Assembly: GCA_023376005.1 (NCBI GenBank)
Contig: CM042151.1
Span: 74,186,554-74,250,553, forward strand
Direction: 5' to 3'
Length of the DNA: 64,000 nt
Source: Doryteuthis pealeii
Lineage: Eukaryota; Mollusca; Cephalopoda; Myopsida; Loliginidae
Shown: one piece after another, positions 1 through 10,200 of the stretch
How the letters are laid out: every line of letters starts with the position of its first letter
Position numbering within the stretch: the stretch's first letter is position 1
Made by a program: the position numbers and the translations under genes
The notes under the pieces: model-generated
Databases searched by the model: none
Seen by the model: only the letters and a program-made list of their open reading frames with translations
Told to the model about the DNA's origin: nothing

Positions 1-1300
1 CGTGATTTTTGAACGAATTCAACGCATCTCACAAGTTTGTGAACGAATTCAACGCATCTCACAAGCTATTATAATTCATTCATAAAGGAAGACTTTATTT
101 CAAAAAGTACATTGTTCTTTTATTTATTTATTTATTTATTACATTCCTTTCAAAAATAGTAAACTGGAAATTAATACCTAATCTAATTAAAATAAAAAAT
201 TAAATTATTGAACACTGAAATTAAACTGAATGTTCTTAAAAATATATTTTACATGAATATTTTTATTGTTATACTGACACTAACTAGTAAACATTTTTTG
301 TTATATTTAAAAAAAAAAACAAAAAAAACAACAAAAAAAACAAAACAAACAAACAAAACAACCACAAACAAATAACACTTTAACACTAACTATTAAACAT
401 TTTTGTAGTTATAATAAATAAACAAAAAAAAAACAAACAAACAAACAACCACAAACAAATAACACTTAAAGTCTTGTTAAATTTTGCTGTTTTCATGTAA
501 ATTTTCATTCGCGTTAACAGAAATTATTGGCAAATGAATTCTTTTTGTTTATGAAATTATTCGCTATTGAAATTTTTAAAGTTTCCTAATATCGTTTATT
601 CTGTAATTGGTCAGTCTGGAATTTTTTTCCGGTGCTAAAACCATAATTTTTATTAATTAACAGTATTATTAAAAAAATTGTGGCTTCTGTTTTTTCGGCA
701 AAATATAACTTTATACATAAAGTTTATTAACAGCGATTTTTTAAAAATTGTTTCATCATTAAATTTTCATTCAAGAAATGTAAAATTAATTTTCCTAAAA
801 AAAAAAAAAAACTTAAACATTTCTTCGTGTTTGGTTTTACAAAAAAAAAAAAAAAAAAAAAAAAAAATACCTACCACTTTATCTTTACTTTAAATTAAAA
901 TTTAAAGTAAAGATTTATTTCAAATATAAGATCTTAATTCTTGATATACTGATCATTTCATTAAATTCGGATTATTATTTTAATTTTGCTGATTCTTTTT
1001 TTAAAATTGTTGTGCTTAACAAATAACTTTTGTTCATGATTTAAACATTTTCCGTTTTAAAGTAAAAAAAAAAATGAAAACATAAAAAATGATTTTACGT
1101 TTGTTTTTTGTTTTTTTAACACTTAGCGCTTTTTTCTTAAACTAAAAATTAATCTTTACTTTTTAATCATAATTGACGCAATACTTTTAAAATTCATTAT
1201 TCAACAATGTTTAACCGAAGTTCAAATCTGGGTATTTGAAACATACGAAATAGAATTATGTCACTCTAAATAACATTGGGCCTCCATATCTTTTTTCACC
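1..1300 (-). mobile_element. Family D inverted-repeat element, copy cut by window start
   Basis: This stretch is the reverse-strand counterpart of 33.3-35.6 kb. The TTATTTATT-rich block near 120-165, the 'AAACTGAATGTTCTTAAAA' stretch near 222-240 and the 'TTTGAAACATACGAAATAG' block near 1235-1253 all recur there in opposite orientation and mirrored order. The left end is missing. Long A and AAAC tracts occur near 308-350 and 840-867. No coding frame is credible; the 71-residue frame at 678-893 is mostly homopolymer. Confidence 0.7.
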
Positions 1301-1409
1301 TATCATAAAAAAAAACAGGAGAGTTCTAATCTTTAGAGACAGGCGTTCTTGCCAATCTCCGCACATCCCTAGAAGTAAATATAACGTTCTGGTATACCCA
1401 AAATGGTCC

Positions 1410-2420
1410 TAAACTGCGTTTTTGACAAAATGACTTTAGCCCCCGCCCTAAAGAAAATAATTTACTAAAAATCAGGAAATTATTGGATTTTAAGAAATTT
1501 TCAGTTTATCGATGAATGCTCTTTTTAATGCATTATTTATTTTATTTAAAACTTTCTCGTTTTTTTATCAGGTCACTTAATTTTGAACCTCGCCCCCTTA
1601 TGTTGAAGGCATAACATTTTTTCGAGTTGGTCATTTTCTGTACTAATTACAGTATAAATAAACAGATAAATGACCGAAGTTATGAATAGAAAAAAAAGAA
1701 TTTTACGGTGGCTTTTCTATGAGAAAATAAGTACTGAAAATTGAAAAATAAAATGTAAAAAGATAATAAATAATTTTTTTTTTTGAGATTTCTTATTTAC
1801 TCATTTCGATAATTATTTAATTGCCAATTGTCTATTATCTTATAAAAGAAAAAAGTATACATCGATATTTTTTCTGTTTAAAAAGGGGGGTACATATTCA
1901 ATCGGGTTTTTCTTCAAAATGTATACTTTGATGTAATAAAGTAAGGTTTGCATTAAATAGATATTATTTCTAGAAACATTCGGCTTTTCATATTTTAAAT
2001 GAATTTTATATATTAATTTTTCATAGCAAAAATACTAAATTACAGTTTTGAAATAAAATAACTAATGCATTATAAAATTCATTAATTGATAAATCAATAC
2101 TGAAAATTTCACTAAAATCGGATGAATTACCAGATTTTTTGTAAATTTTTTTTTCAATCGCGAATGTTACATTAAAATTGTAAACAAGCGCTTAAAACAA
2201 TTGAAAAAGAGACAGCATTGCGGATTGCATCGAAATGGACCAAAATAAATCCTTTGAAATGTATTAAAAATAAACTGCACATGTAATGATATTTTTTTCT
2301 TTTTTTAATGATGGTCATTATGTTACTGTTTATCTATTTAGACAAAAATTTGACCTTAGATAATAGATTTAATTAATCTTAATTCGTTTTTAAAAACAGC
2401 CGATTTTTGTGGGTATGCCT
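1410..2420 (+). repeat. Dispersed family A copy
   Basis: Starts with the family terminus 'AAACTGCGTTTTTGACAAAA', followed by the family blocks for 'AATGCATTATTTATTTTATT' and 'AGGTCACTTAATTTTGA'. It ends in the block around 'GATGGTCATTATGTTACT'. Other copies are at 15.4-19.1, 30.2-31.5 and 48.0-49.4 kb. Non-coding and AT-rich. Confidence 0.75.
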
Positions 2421-2689
2421 GAATAAGCAAAAAGACAACAAAAAAAAAAAAAGAAAAAAAAGCCCTATGTCACTAATACTAATCTCGGAATTTTTTTTTC
2501 TATATAACGTGTTATTTAGAATTTGCTTAACCTTCAGGGTTTCTTCTTTAAAGTTTCAATTTTGGAGGAAAAAACAATTAAAATTACGAGAAACGTAAAT
2601 GAAACTGAGCAAACGCAGACCAGATTTGTGTAAAAGCATATGTAAATAGGTAATCTATGTATTTTATGTAATTCAACATAAGCATTTAG
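2421..2689. other. No feature recognised
   Basis: AT-rich sequence with A-tracts. The 63-residue frame at 2407-2598 is lysine-rich low complexity and is not supported as a gene. Confidence 0.5.
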
Positions 2690-2995
2690 AAATGTATTTT
2701 AAGTTCACAGTGATGTTATATATTTGAATTAATAATATATGTGTATACACACAGTATAAAAATTAAAATATTGAATAATCTTTTGGTAAACTTTAAAAAA
2801 AACAAAAAAAAGCAAACCTGCTATCGGTACCTCTTATTCTTTAAATAATTGGTTACACCATAGAGATATATATAATTTCATTACAGAATCAGAAAGAACA
2901 TACAATTTTCCATAAGAATGCTATGTTTTATCAAAATTGCTCCAAAAATAAAAATGGGGAAGAATATAGTTGAATTTCTTGTTCTGAATTTTGAA
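2690..2995. repeat. Outer inverted-repeat arm (left)
   Basis: Pairs as an imperfect reverse complement with about 8290-8604. Shared blocks include 'TGTATTTTAAGTTCA', 'CAGAATCAGAAAGAACATAC' and 'TTATCAAAATTGCTCCAAAA', in mirrored order. The right partner ends where array 1's 5' homology begins. It may be two opposed copies of a dispersed repeat or the ends of a large element. Confidence 0.65.
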
Positions 2996-3415
2996 AAGGT
3001 CATTTTTCAACCAATCGGCTACATTCGCACTCAAAGCAATAGACATGAAATACGATCCTATTTAATCCGACTTGGGCTTTTAAAAGTACCGACCCTTCTT
3101 TGGTCAGCCACTATTTATTTAGTAGACAAGCAATTAACATCACTTTGTACCATTTCATCCACTCTCACCAACAGTCACTGACCAATACAACTTCATCTTG
3201 ATTCTAAGGCTGACTACATATTAACTATTCACACTCTGCTGTGACCGAATTTCCCATGCACACACGTGCAGCAGAACTCTGAATGACCAACTAAATCCAT
3301 GATATTCAAGACAACCTTTTTAACACGCAATATATAACGTCCCCTTATTAAAATCTCATTTGGACACATTGATATAAATAAACGGCATCCGTGTACTAAT
3401 TTTTAAATTGACAAA
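2996..3415. other. No gene recognised
   Basis: Contains a short open frame (2918-3181) with no recognisable domain. A TATA-like 'GATATAAATAAAC' lies near 3370, about 45 bases before the transposase-like ATG at 3416. That would suit a promoter but is not demonstrated. Confidence 0.4.
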
Positions 3416-3801
3416 ATGACAGGATGTCCCAGTCGCAAACCTTGTATTGTCGATGATATCTACAGCGATGATTACAATCATTTGGAATATATTAGGTTGC
3501 GTGAGATGATGAAAGAAACTGATAATGCACTTTCAGCACTTGAATGGTTGGCCAAACATGGTTTGGTGAGAAATTCAAGGAATTGTGAAGAGTGCAACAA
3601 ACCATGTACTCTCAACAAGCAGGTGTCCAAAAAAATGGCAGGGTATGGTGCTGCTATGTACACAACTGGCAATGTTCAGTTAAGAGAGATTCCATTTTTT
3701 GGAATAGCAAATTAAAATTAAACAAAATAATCAGAATCTTTCTTATGTGGTGCTCTGAGTGTGATACTATGGTTGAAGACGAACATGGTCAGAATAAATA
3801 A
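3416..3801 (+). pseudogene. ISXO2/Merlin-type transposase, N-terminal part (frameshifted)
   Basis: The ATG frame gives an N-terminal region ending in a zinc-ribbon-like pair, 'NCEECNKPC', after 'ALSALEWLAKHGLVRNSRN'. That arrangement is typical of IS1595/ISXO2-type transposases, which animal Merlin elements carry. The reading then shifts by one base near 3640-3645. The first frame runs out at 3715, while the second frame continues with 'YVHNWQC', 'FWNSKLKLNKIIRIFLMW' and ends at 3801. The DDE catalytic part is absent here and appears about 1 kb downstream (4863-5165), with an inverted-repeat arm and a GAAA tract between. It could be a two-exon gene with a large intron, but the frameshift and the damaged catalytic part favour a pseudogene. 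Family assignment is from recognised motifs, without a search. Confidence 0.65.
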
Positions 3802-4455
3802 ATAATAAATGAATAAGAAAGGGAATAGGTTAAAGCCAAGCATAAGTAAAAGGAGTGGGTGGTTGACCTTTTTACGAATCCAAAGATTAGGTCGTAAAGT
3901 TTAAAGAGACTTGTACAACCACCATGAAATGGGACCACTTGATGATAATATCTTAGGCACCCAGGTATTAAAAGCAAAAAGGATTTTTAGGAGAAAATCT
4001 CTTTTGAAAAAAATAATGGTCAACGTATTGAAGCCGTAGTGTCTGAAAAAATATTTAAGTACTTTAATTTTAAGGGTTAATGGCGACTAGAAGTTGGCGA
4101 TTTATTTAAGTGCTGGCCCTTTGTGTGGTCCAGAGAAGATGGTTGGGGAAAGGGGGATTGGACATAAATACAACTAAACTCGAGCACTAAGGCAGTTAGA
4201 ACCCGGGGATCGAAGGGTTAAGTTCGCCAGTAGGGATAGCAGTAATAGCCAGTTGGATAGACAGCGAAAGCATCACACACACTCTTCTTCCATCCGTGTC
4301 TTGTTTACACTTGTAGTTGTTGTTTTGTTTTTAATCCTTGTGAGCCTGTTTTTTCTGACTCGTGCCTTAAATTCGGCCAGCACATAATTCACAACGTTGG
4401 AGTCTAGACAAGTACATCGAAAGAGCAGAGTGCAGAACAGGTCTTCTCACAGAGT
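3765..4455. repeat. Inner inverted-repeat arm (left), ~690 bp
   Basis: Imperfect reverse complement of 6135-6840. Outer ends share 'GTGATACTAT' and 'GAACATGGTCAGAATAAAT'; inner ends share 'AGAACAGGT' and 'GTTTTTAATCCTTGTGA'. The arms have diverged with many small indels, so this is an old inverted duplication or a long-TIR element. The outer end overlaps the last codons of the transposase N-terminal reading. Confidence 0.75.
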
Positions 4456-4539
4456 ATCCTCAAAGAATTATCCATTTTTTAGCTATGCATAACTGCCGGC
4501 ACTGCTGTTAATTGGTGCAAATACTTAAGACTGGAAACA

Positions 4540-4862
4540 AAAAAACTTGAAAGGAAAAAAGAAAGAAAGAAAGAAAGAAAACTAGAAAGGAAAAAAGAAA
4601 GAAAGAAAGAAAACTTGAAAGAAAGAAGAAAGAAAAAGAAAACTAGAAAGGAAAAAAAGAAAGAAAAAAGAAAACTTGAAAGAAAGAAAGAAAAACAACT
4701 AGAAATGAAAAAAAGAAAGAAAGAATGAAAGAAAGACAGAAAATTTGAAAGAAAGAAAGAAAGAAAAAGAAAGAAAGAAAGAAAGAAAAAAAAAAGAAAA
4801 ACCTGAAAGAAAGAGAAAGAAAGGAAGAAAGATAACTTGAAAAAAGAAAGAAAGAAAAAGAT
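4540..4862. repeat. GAAA-rich microsatellite
   Basis: Purine-only tract of GAAA units interrupted about every 40-60 bases by 'AACTTGAAAG' or 'AACTAGAAAG', so it has a higher-order structure. The Ser/Phe/Leu-rich frame on the opposite strand (4479-5096) is an artefact of this tract. Confidence 0.95.
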
Positions 4863-5165
4863 TGTGCCTTTAAATCTTGCGTGCATCCTCAACAAATAGG
4901 AGGGATTGATGGTAGTGGAAATCCAATTGAGGTAGAGTTTGACGAAAGTAAATTCATTCTTCAGAAATACCACTGTTGCCACTTTCACCAAGGACACTGG
5001 GTTTTTGGTGGCATCAAAAGAGGGTCTGGCAAATGCTTCCTGGTAATGATACCCAACAGAAAATGTGAAACCTTGGAGCCGATCATACACCAACACATTT
5101 TACCAGGAAGCCACATATTTTCATGTGGCTGGTCGGCGTACTCCATTATTATTAAAATTAATTAA
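4863..5165 (+). pseudogene. ISXO2/Merlin-type transposase, catalytic part (truncated)
   Basis: The reading contains 'IGGIDGSGNPIEVEFDESKF', the first catalytic-Asp block of the ISXO2-like DDE domain. It is followed by 'GHWVFGGIKRGSGKCFLV', 'LEPIIHQHILPG' and 'IFSCGWSAY'. In the family the last block usually reads D-G-W-x-A-Y, so the second catalytic Asp appears replaced by Cys. The frame stops at 5163-5165, where repeat family A begins, so the C-terminal part with the third acidic residue is missing. No ATG opens this piece; the frame is open from upstream, consistent with an exon or a remnant. The Asp loss and the truncation indicate an inactive transposase. It sits between the inverted-repeat arms 3765-4455 and 6135-6840, possibly its own element ends. 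Confidence 0.75.
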
Positions 5166-5345
5166 ATCTATTATTTAAAGTCAAACTTTTGTCTAAATCG
5201 ATAAGTAGTAACATAATGACCATCATTAAAAAAAAGAAAAATATCATTACATATGCAATTTATTTTTGATTCATTTAAAGGGATTTGTTTCGGTCAATTT
5301 CGATGCAATCCACCATTTAGTTATTTTCGCTCCAGCTATGGGTAA
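5155..5345 (-). repeat. Family A fragment
   Basis: Shares the 'TCGATAAGTAGTAACATAAT' block and following sequence with 15.44-15.60 and 30.21-30.33 kb (same strand) and in reverse with 2.22-2.38 and 49.26-49.40 kb. It abuts the truncated transposase. Confidence 0.75.
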
Positions 5346-5690
5346 ATAGTAGGATGGACTAAGCTCATCTTTTGAGTCCTAACTAAAGTTTCTTAATAAA
5401 TTGTATGGTTAAACTGTAGGGCCTTAAGATTTATTTTTACCATCATCCAAAAAAACAAAACAATTTTAATTTAAGTTTAAATTAACAGTACAAAAGTTTT
5501 TTTTTTCATTAAATTCATACATTTAAAAGAAAAACAGCATTTACACTTCATCACAAGAAACAATCATTTTAGTGAGTTATGACAGAACAAATAAAAAAAA
5601 CACAGGTGTACAGCGATGACAACATTTTTTCATTGCATTCGCTGCACTGCTCTCTCTGGCTGTTATCTCGTGTCATCTGCTAGCTACTTT
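5346..5690. other. No gene; short block shared with 7.8 kb
   Basis: AT-rich. 5374-5410 (core 'TAATAAATTGTATGGTT') resembles 7829-7866 (core 'TTGATAAATTGTAAGGTT') in the same orientation, so part of this stretch belongs to a dispersed repeat. No open frame is credible. Confidence 0.5.
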
Positions 5691-5699
5691 GAGGACCTT

Positions 5700-6090
5700 T
5701 ACACGTTTTGATCATGATTAAGTCCCTTGATGGGCCCCCTACCATAAGGTATACAATTAATAGACCAAGAAAGAAAGAGAGGAACAAACAACAAAGACAA
5801 GATAAAGTCAGGTGAACATCAAAATGGCAGAGAGGTACACAGCTCGCATTGCTTCTTCCAGTCATTCCATCTGCTACTATTTCATTCAACTCCAGAAACA
5901 CGGAGATCAAAAAGGTGCTCAAGGTTGCTTTTGTTAAGATGATTAATGACCTTATGAGCGTTTACCAGGTCAGTTGCCAGACACCGAAGTTTCAACAAAT
6001 CCATTCCCAGGGCAGCAAGACGTTCAGAATATGGCAGATGCCTGATGGAGGGTATTCGTTTGGTTGCAAGTCTTTGTACAGTTTCTAGAT
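5700..6090 (-). pseudogene. CR1/Jockey-like LINE, C-terminal end of ORF2
   Basis: Read on the minus strand from about 6088 to 5885, the frame contains 'RLATKRIPSIRHLPYSERLA', then 'LGMDLLKLRCLATDLVNAHK', ending at a TGA near 5885. This matches the post-RT 'VQRRATK...L.Y.ERL..LGL..L..R' segment of CR1/Jockey-superfamily LINE proteins. The sequence beyond the stop carries no domain I recognise. The catalytic RT part is not present. It lies in the spacer between the inner inverted-repeat arms. Confidence 0.7.
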
Positions 6091-6134
6091 ATGTACCATT
6101 GCAAATATTTCACTTCTGTTTTTTTAAAACAACA

Positions 6135-6840
6135 TTTAGAATTGTGAGACTACCTGTTCTGTGCTCTTGCACCTTCAATGCACGATGTCTAGACCCTCAA
6201 ACATTGTGATATTCTGTGCTGGCCAATTTGAAGGGCATGAGTCAGAGACAGGTTCACAAGGATTAAAAACAAGCAACAACTACAAGTGTTTGTAAACAAG
6301 ACGTGGATAGAAGAAGGGAGTCTGTGATACTTCACTGTCTATCCAACTGGCTGGCTACTGGCTATCTCTACCGGTGACTTTCACACATCAACAGCCCGGC
6401 TCTAACTGCCTAAGTGCTGGAGTTTAGCTGTATTTATGTAAAAATTCTCCTCCACCATCCCCTGCTCCGGACCACGCAGATGGCCAGTACTTAAATTCAA
6501 TTGCCGACTTCTAGACATCATTAATCCTTAAAATTAAAGTAATTAAATCTTTTTCCAGATATAATGTCTTCAATACGTCCACCATTAATTTTTTCCAAAA
6601 GAGATTTTCTCATAAAAATCCTTTTTGCTTTTAGTGCCTAGATGCCTAAGATATTATCCCCAAGTGGTCTTATTTCACAGTGGTCATATAACCCTCTCAA
6701 ACCTTACGGCCTAATCTTTTGTGTTTGTTAAAATGGAAAAACACCCACCCATTTACTTATGCCTGGTTTTAACATATTCTATTTTTATTCATTTATTCTG
6801 ACCATGTTCTCCTTCCATTATAGTATCACAGAATAAATAT
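6135..6840. repeat. Inner inverted-repeat arm (right)
   Basis: Partner of 3765-4455 in reverse-complement order; the outer tip carries 'ATGGTCAGAATAAATG' in reverse. The mirrored sequence runs through 'GTTTACAAACAC', 'GGCCAGTAC' and 'CACTTGGGG' equivalents. Indels and substitutions separate the arms. Confidence 0.75.
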
Positions 6841-7739
6841 CTATATAGTAACATAGCAGTGTCTACATATACTATTTAAAAAAGATGGAAATAATAAAAA
6901 AATTGTTATAACTAGAACTTTTTATTCAAAAACGTGATATGAAAATAAAACAAAAATAGGAATCCAACTGACTCACTCACTCTTCAAATTTCCCAGCACC
7001 CTTCAATTCTCGCTATCAAGTCTCATCTACACGAGATTTCCATCCACCCCCGCATGATTCTAAAAGTCTTTGTGTTTAAGACCACACACAATTTTTCCTC
7101 ATCTGCCTTTTATTACTTCTAGTGGTTTAACTCTCCTTTCATGTTTGTACAAAACTCTCCATCTCCTAAGGAGAGATTATCACCATTCTTAATCTTTCTT
7201 AGTTTTTAATGGTCTTTCTGAACTTCTATTGATACCCATACACAATACACCCACCTACACATATAATATATGTATACACACATACACATGATCCACACTG
7301 AATACTACTTACTACTGGTCTTACTACTACATATTCAATATAACTAATCATAGAATTATATTTGCACCAGATTTGCATTCTGCACCTATGCATTGTGCAT
7401 TAATGCATATTGTCAGATTTATTTTTCATCTTAAAATTAAGAGATTGTCCTTTATGTAGACTTAAAGGAAACCGTAGCAAACATTTTTCTCCAATTTTTC
7501 TTTAAAAAGATAGTTGATATTTATTTTCCTCAGAATGTGAACTTGTAGTAATGTTATTTTTAAGCATATCTTTTATATAGTATTCCCTTATTATATGAAA
7601 ATATGTTTTTTATTACTACTACACAAGCAATGATAGAATTTAATTTATTATTGTCAATTTTACAAAATCTTTGAGAGGAGTTGTTAAATTTGGTTGAATA
7701 CTATCAAGGATATATTAGATATCATTCACCTACATATAG
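6841..7739. other. No feature recognised
   Basis: AT-rich sequence with no open frame of note, no repeat shared elsewhere in the window that I could see, and a few CACA/TATA-rich stretches around 7240-7280. Confidence 0.5.
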
Positions 7740-8150
7740 AGAGTGATGCTGATAGCTGTTTGATTTAGTGCATCCTGTGATGCACATGTTTGCTTTGAAT
7801 GAGTCCCCAGGAAATTTGATGGGTCCCAACCAAAGTTACTTGATAAATTGTAAGGTTTTATTTATGATATGGGGAAACAACTAAAGCCACCTAACTCCTA
7901 CCTTGTAACCTATGCTGTGTAATTAATTTCTAAGGAACTATTGAAATGTATTTACAGTTAACTTGAAATAGTGAGGGAAGAAAAAAAACTGGGATGCATG
8001 GATACAACTTCACTGTGTCGTTTTACATTTTTGTGCATCAGGGACACAGGACACATACCTAACAGCATCTCTACATATATATATATATATATGTATTCAT
8101 ATTGAATATCATTGAATGTATTTAATAGCATTCCCAATTGATTTTTTTTA
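7740..8150. repeat. Upstream duplication block shared by arrays 1 and 2
   Basis: Matches 25.43-25.72 kb in the same order and orientation. Shared pieces are 'GAGTGATGCTGATAG' (GCAGTGATGCTGATAG at 25.43 kb), 'GGAAATTTGATGGGTCCCAA', 'TTTTGTGCATCAG', a TA microsatellite, then 'TTCATATTGAAT'. Similarity is lost after the 'AATGTATTTAA' stretch. It supports a common origin of the array 1 and array 2 loci. Confidence 0.75.
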
Positions 8151-8289
8151 TTTAAGGTTATTGTTATTTAATCATATTAGTTAAATAGAGCAGTGTAAAT
8201 GGAGTTCAAAACTGGTTGAAAAATGGATCAAAAGTTACGAGAATTTAAAGCCCCGATATTGCGGGTACAAAAGTGGACATGATTTTGTT

Positions 8290-8604
8290 TAAAAAAATAT
8301 GTCAAATCACAAACCAATTCAAAACAAGAAATTTCATTATTTCTTCACCATTTCTTTATTTTTGGAGCAATTTTGATAAAACTTGACATTCTTATGTACA
8401 ATTGTATGTTCTTTCTGATTCTGCACTCAAATTGTATGTATCTCTCTGCTGTAACTCATTATTTAAAGAATAAGAGTTATGAATAGTATTTTTTATTTTT
8501 ATGTTTGCTACACGATTATTTAAAATTTTCATTTTAATACTGCATGTATACACGTATATAGTATTAATTTAAAAATATAACATCACTTTGAACTTAAAAT
8601 ACAT
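8290..8604. repeat. Outer inverted-repeat arm (right)
   Basis: Reverse-complement partner of 2690-2995. It ends at about 8604, exactly where homology with the array 4 upstream block resumes ('TTAATTGAAATATGA'), so it may be one end of an insertion. Confidence 0.65.
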
Positions 8605-9199
8605 TAATTGAAATATGAGCTGATTGTAATATCATAATACCAAAAATTATATTAAATTTCATTAAATACCAACAAATTCTTGAATCTCTTGTTTCTTTTC
8701 TTTTTTCTTTCTTTTAAAATAATATGTCAATTCTTATTCATTCACAGATATCAACTGCATTGGAAAAGAATGGGGTTGAAATGTAAAAATACACATTCAA
8801 ACACCTAACAAATAACAAATATATTCTTCTGATGTGTGTGGATCTACATATTGAGAACTCACAGGACAATTCTTTTTCTTGAAATTTATTACATGTGTGC
8901 TTTCTCTTGGTCAATATTTCAAAGAACAAGTGCAAAAAGAGACTCTAAAGAAACCCAACTTTTTTCCATTGTAAAGATCAGAAAATGAATTAATAAATAA
9001 ATATCCTCGATTTGCAGACCAGCATTATCGCATAGTCTGGAAATATAAAAAGACACATTCAAATACATGCTGAAGGAAAAAAAGGTATATTCTACTAAAG
9101 TGTAGATCTGCATATTAACAGAGTTTGGAATTGAATATATGAACATTTTCCGAAATTCACATATCAATATTTTCAGTAAGTTCTAGTTTGAAAGCAATC
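8605..9199 (+). other. Conserved 5' block of array 1: acceptor-like site and fossil fingers
   Basis: Shares 'AATTGAAATATGA(A/G)CTGATTG', 'TTGAATCTCTTGTTTCTT' and 'TTCTTATTCATTCACAG' with the other array loci. The last ends at 8747 and looks like a 3' splice site with a pyrimidine-rich lead. Downstream, stop-riddled finger remnants can be read, for example 'KRHIQIHAEG' near 9050 and the 'C-R-S-A-Y' remnant near 9100. Compared with arrays 3 and 4, about 150 bases are missing between 'AAATTCACAT' and 'ATCAATATT' (9151-9170), which removes the cysteine half of finger one. If transcribed, most of this would be 5' UTR. Confidence 0.65.
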
Positions 9200-9973
9200 A
9201 TGCAAACACACATGGGAGAGAAAAAAATTTCTTGTGAAATCTGTGGATCAGTATTTTCATACAGTTCTCATTTGAAATCACACATGCGAAGACACACTGG
9301 GGAGAAGCCATTTTCTTGTGAAGTCTGTGGATCAGCATTTTCACAGAGTTCCAGTTTAAAATCACACATGCGAACACACACTGGAGAGAAGCCATTTTCT
9401 TGTGAAGTCTGTGAATACTCGTTTTCAGACCCATCTGGTTTAAGAGGGCATATGCGAAAACACACTGGTGAGAAACCATTTTCTTGTGAAGTCTGTGGAT
9501 TGGCATTTTCATACAGTTCCCATTTAAAAGACCACAGACACACACACACTAGAGAGAAGCCATTTAATTGTGAAGTCTGTGGATCTGCATTTTCACAGAG
9601 TTCTAATTTGAGAAGACACATGAAAACACACACTGGAGAGAAACCATTTACTTGTGAGGTCTGTGGAACGGCATTTTCACAAAGTGGTGGTTTGAAATCA
9701 CACATGCGAACACACACTGGAGAGAAGCCATTTAATTGTGAAGTCTGTGGATCAGCATTTTCACAGAGTTCAACTTTGAAATCACACGTGCGAACACACA
9801 CTGGAGAGAAACCATTTTCTTGTAATGTTTGTGGATCAGCATTTTCAGATCATTCCAGTTTTAAATCTCACATGCTAAGACATACTGGTGAGAAATCCTT
9901 TTCTTGTGAAGTCTGTGGATCAGCATTTTTACAGAAATCCCATTTGAAAAGACACATGCAAACACACACTTGA
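9200..9973 (+). CDS. C2H2 zinc-finger array 1 (9 fingers, prematurely stopped)
   Basis: The frame is open from 9143; the first ATG is at 9200 and gives 257 residues. After a half finger come nine C2H2 units of 28 residues joined by T-G-E-K-P-F type linkers. Consensus is C-E-V-C-G-S-A-F with L and H-M-R-T-H downstream. Helices start QSSSLKS, DPSGLRG, YSSHLKD, QSSNLRR, QSGGLKS, QSSTLKS, DHSSFKS and QKSHLKR. Unit 4 has R-H-T-H and the linker T-R-E-K. Such proteins bind DNA in the nucleus. No KRAB, SCAN or BTB domain is visible. The stop at 9971-9973 replaces the Gly codon of a linker (GGA to TGA), and finger sequence continues beyond it. Similarity of units to array 4 (the H-x-T-H-T-R-E linker, the SFKSHML unit followed by LQKSHL) and the shared LINE downstream make array 4 its closest relative. 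It is either a C-terminally shortened gene or an early pseudogene. Confidence 0.7.
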   Translation: MQTHMGEKKISCEICGSVFSYSSHLKSHMRRHTGEKPFSCEVCGSAFSQSSSLKSHMRTHTGEKPFSCEVCEYSFSDPSGLRGHMRKHTGEKPFSCEVCGLAFSYSSHLKDHRHTHTREKPFNCEVCGSAFSQSSNLRRHMKTHTGEKPFTCEVCGTAFSQSGGLKSHMRTHTGEKPFNCEVCGSAFSQSSTLKSHVRTHTGEKPFSCNVCGSAFSDHSSFKSHMLRHTGEKSFSCEVCGSAFLQKSHLKRHMQTHT

Positions 9974-10200
9974 GAGAAGCCATTTTCTTGTGAAATCTTT
10001 TCATCCGCTTTTTCTGAATCTTCCAGTTTAAGAAGACATATGCTAACACACACTGGAAAGAAACCATTTTCTTGTGAAGTTTGTGGATCGGCATTTTCGC
10101 AGAATTCCCACTTAAAAGAACACATGTGAACACACACTGGAAAGAAACCATTTTCTTATGAAATCTGTGGGTCTGCTTTTTCTAGTTGTTTAAAACCTCA
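9974..10200 (+). pseudogene. Decayed 3' fingers of array 1
   Basis: The same frame continues after the stop with three more units. The first has its second Cys changed (C-E-I-F), the second ends in H-M-stop-T-H where CGA became TGA at 10126-10128 (a CpG-type transition), and the third begins Y-E-I-C (first Cys lost) and collapses into 'SSCLKPHE'. These correspond in order to late fingers of array 4, including the T-G-K-K linker. The lesions accumulate towards the 3' end. Confidence 0.85.

Noticed and set aside
678..893. Lysine-rich 71-codon frame
   Set aside because: Produced by A-tracts within the family D element.
4479..5096. 205-codon minus frame rich in Ser, Phe and Leu
   Set aside because: Translation of the GAAA microsatellite and of the reverse of the transposase remnant.
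9188..9190. TTG or GTG starts for arrays 1 (9188), 3 (43883) and 4 (53931)
   Set aside because: The sequence is animal nuclear DNA; ATG starts inside the arrays at 9200, 43934 and 53955 are used here, with upstream exons unknown.
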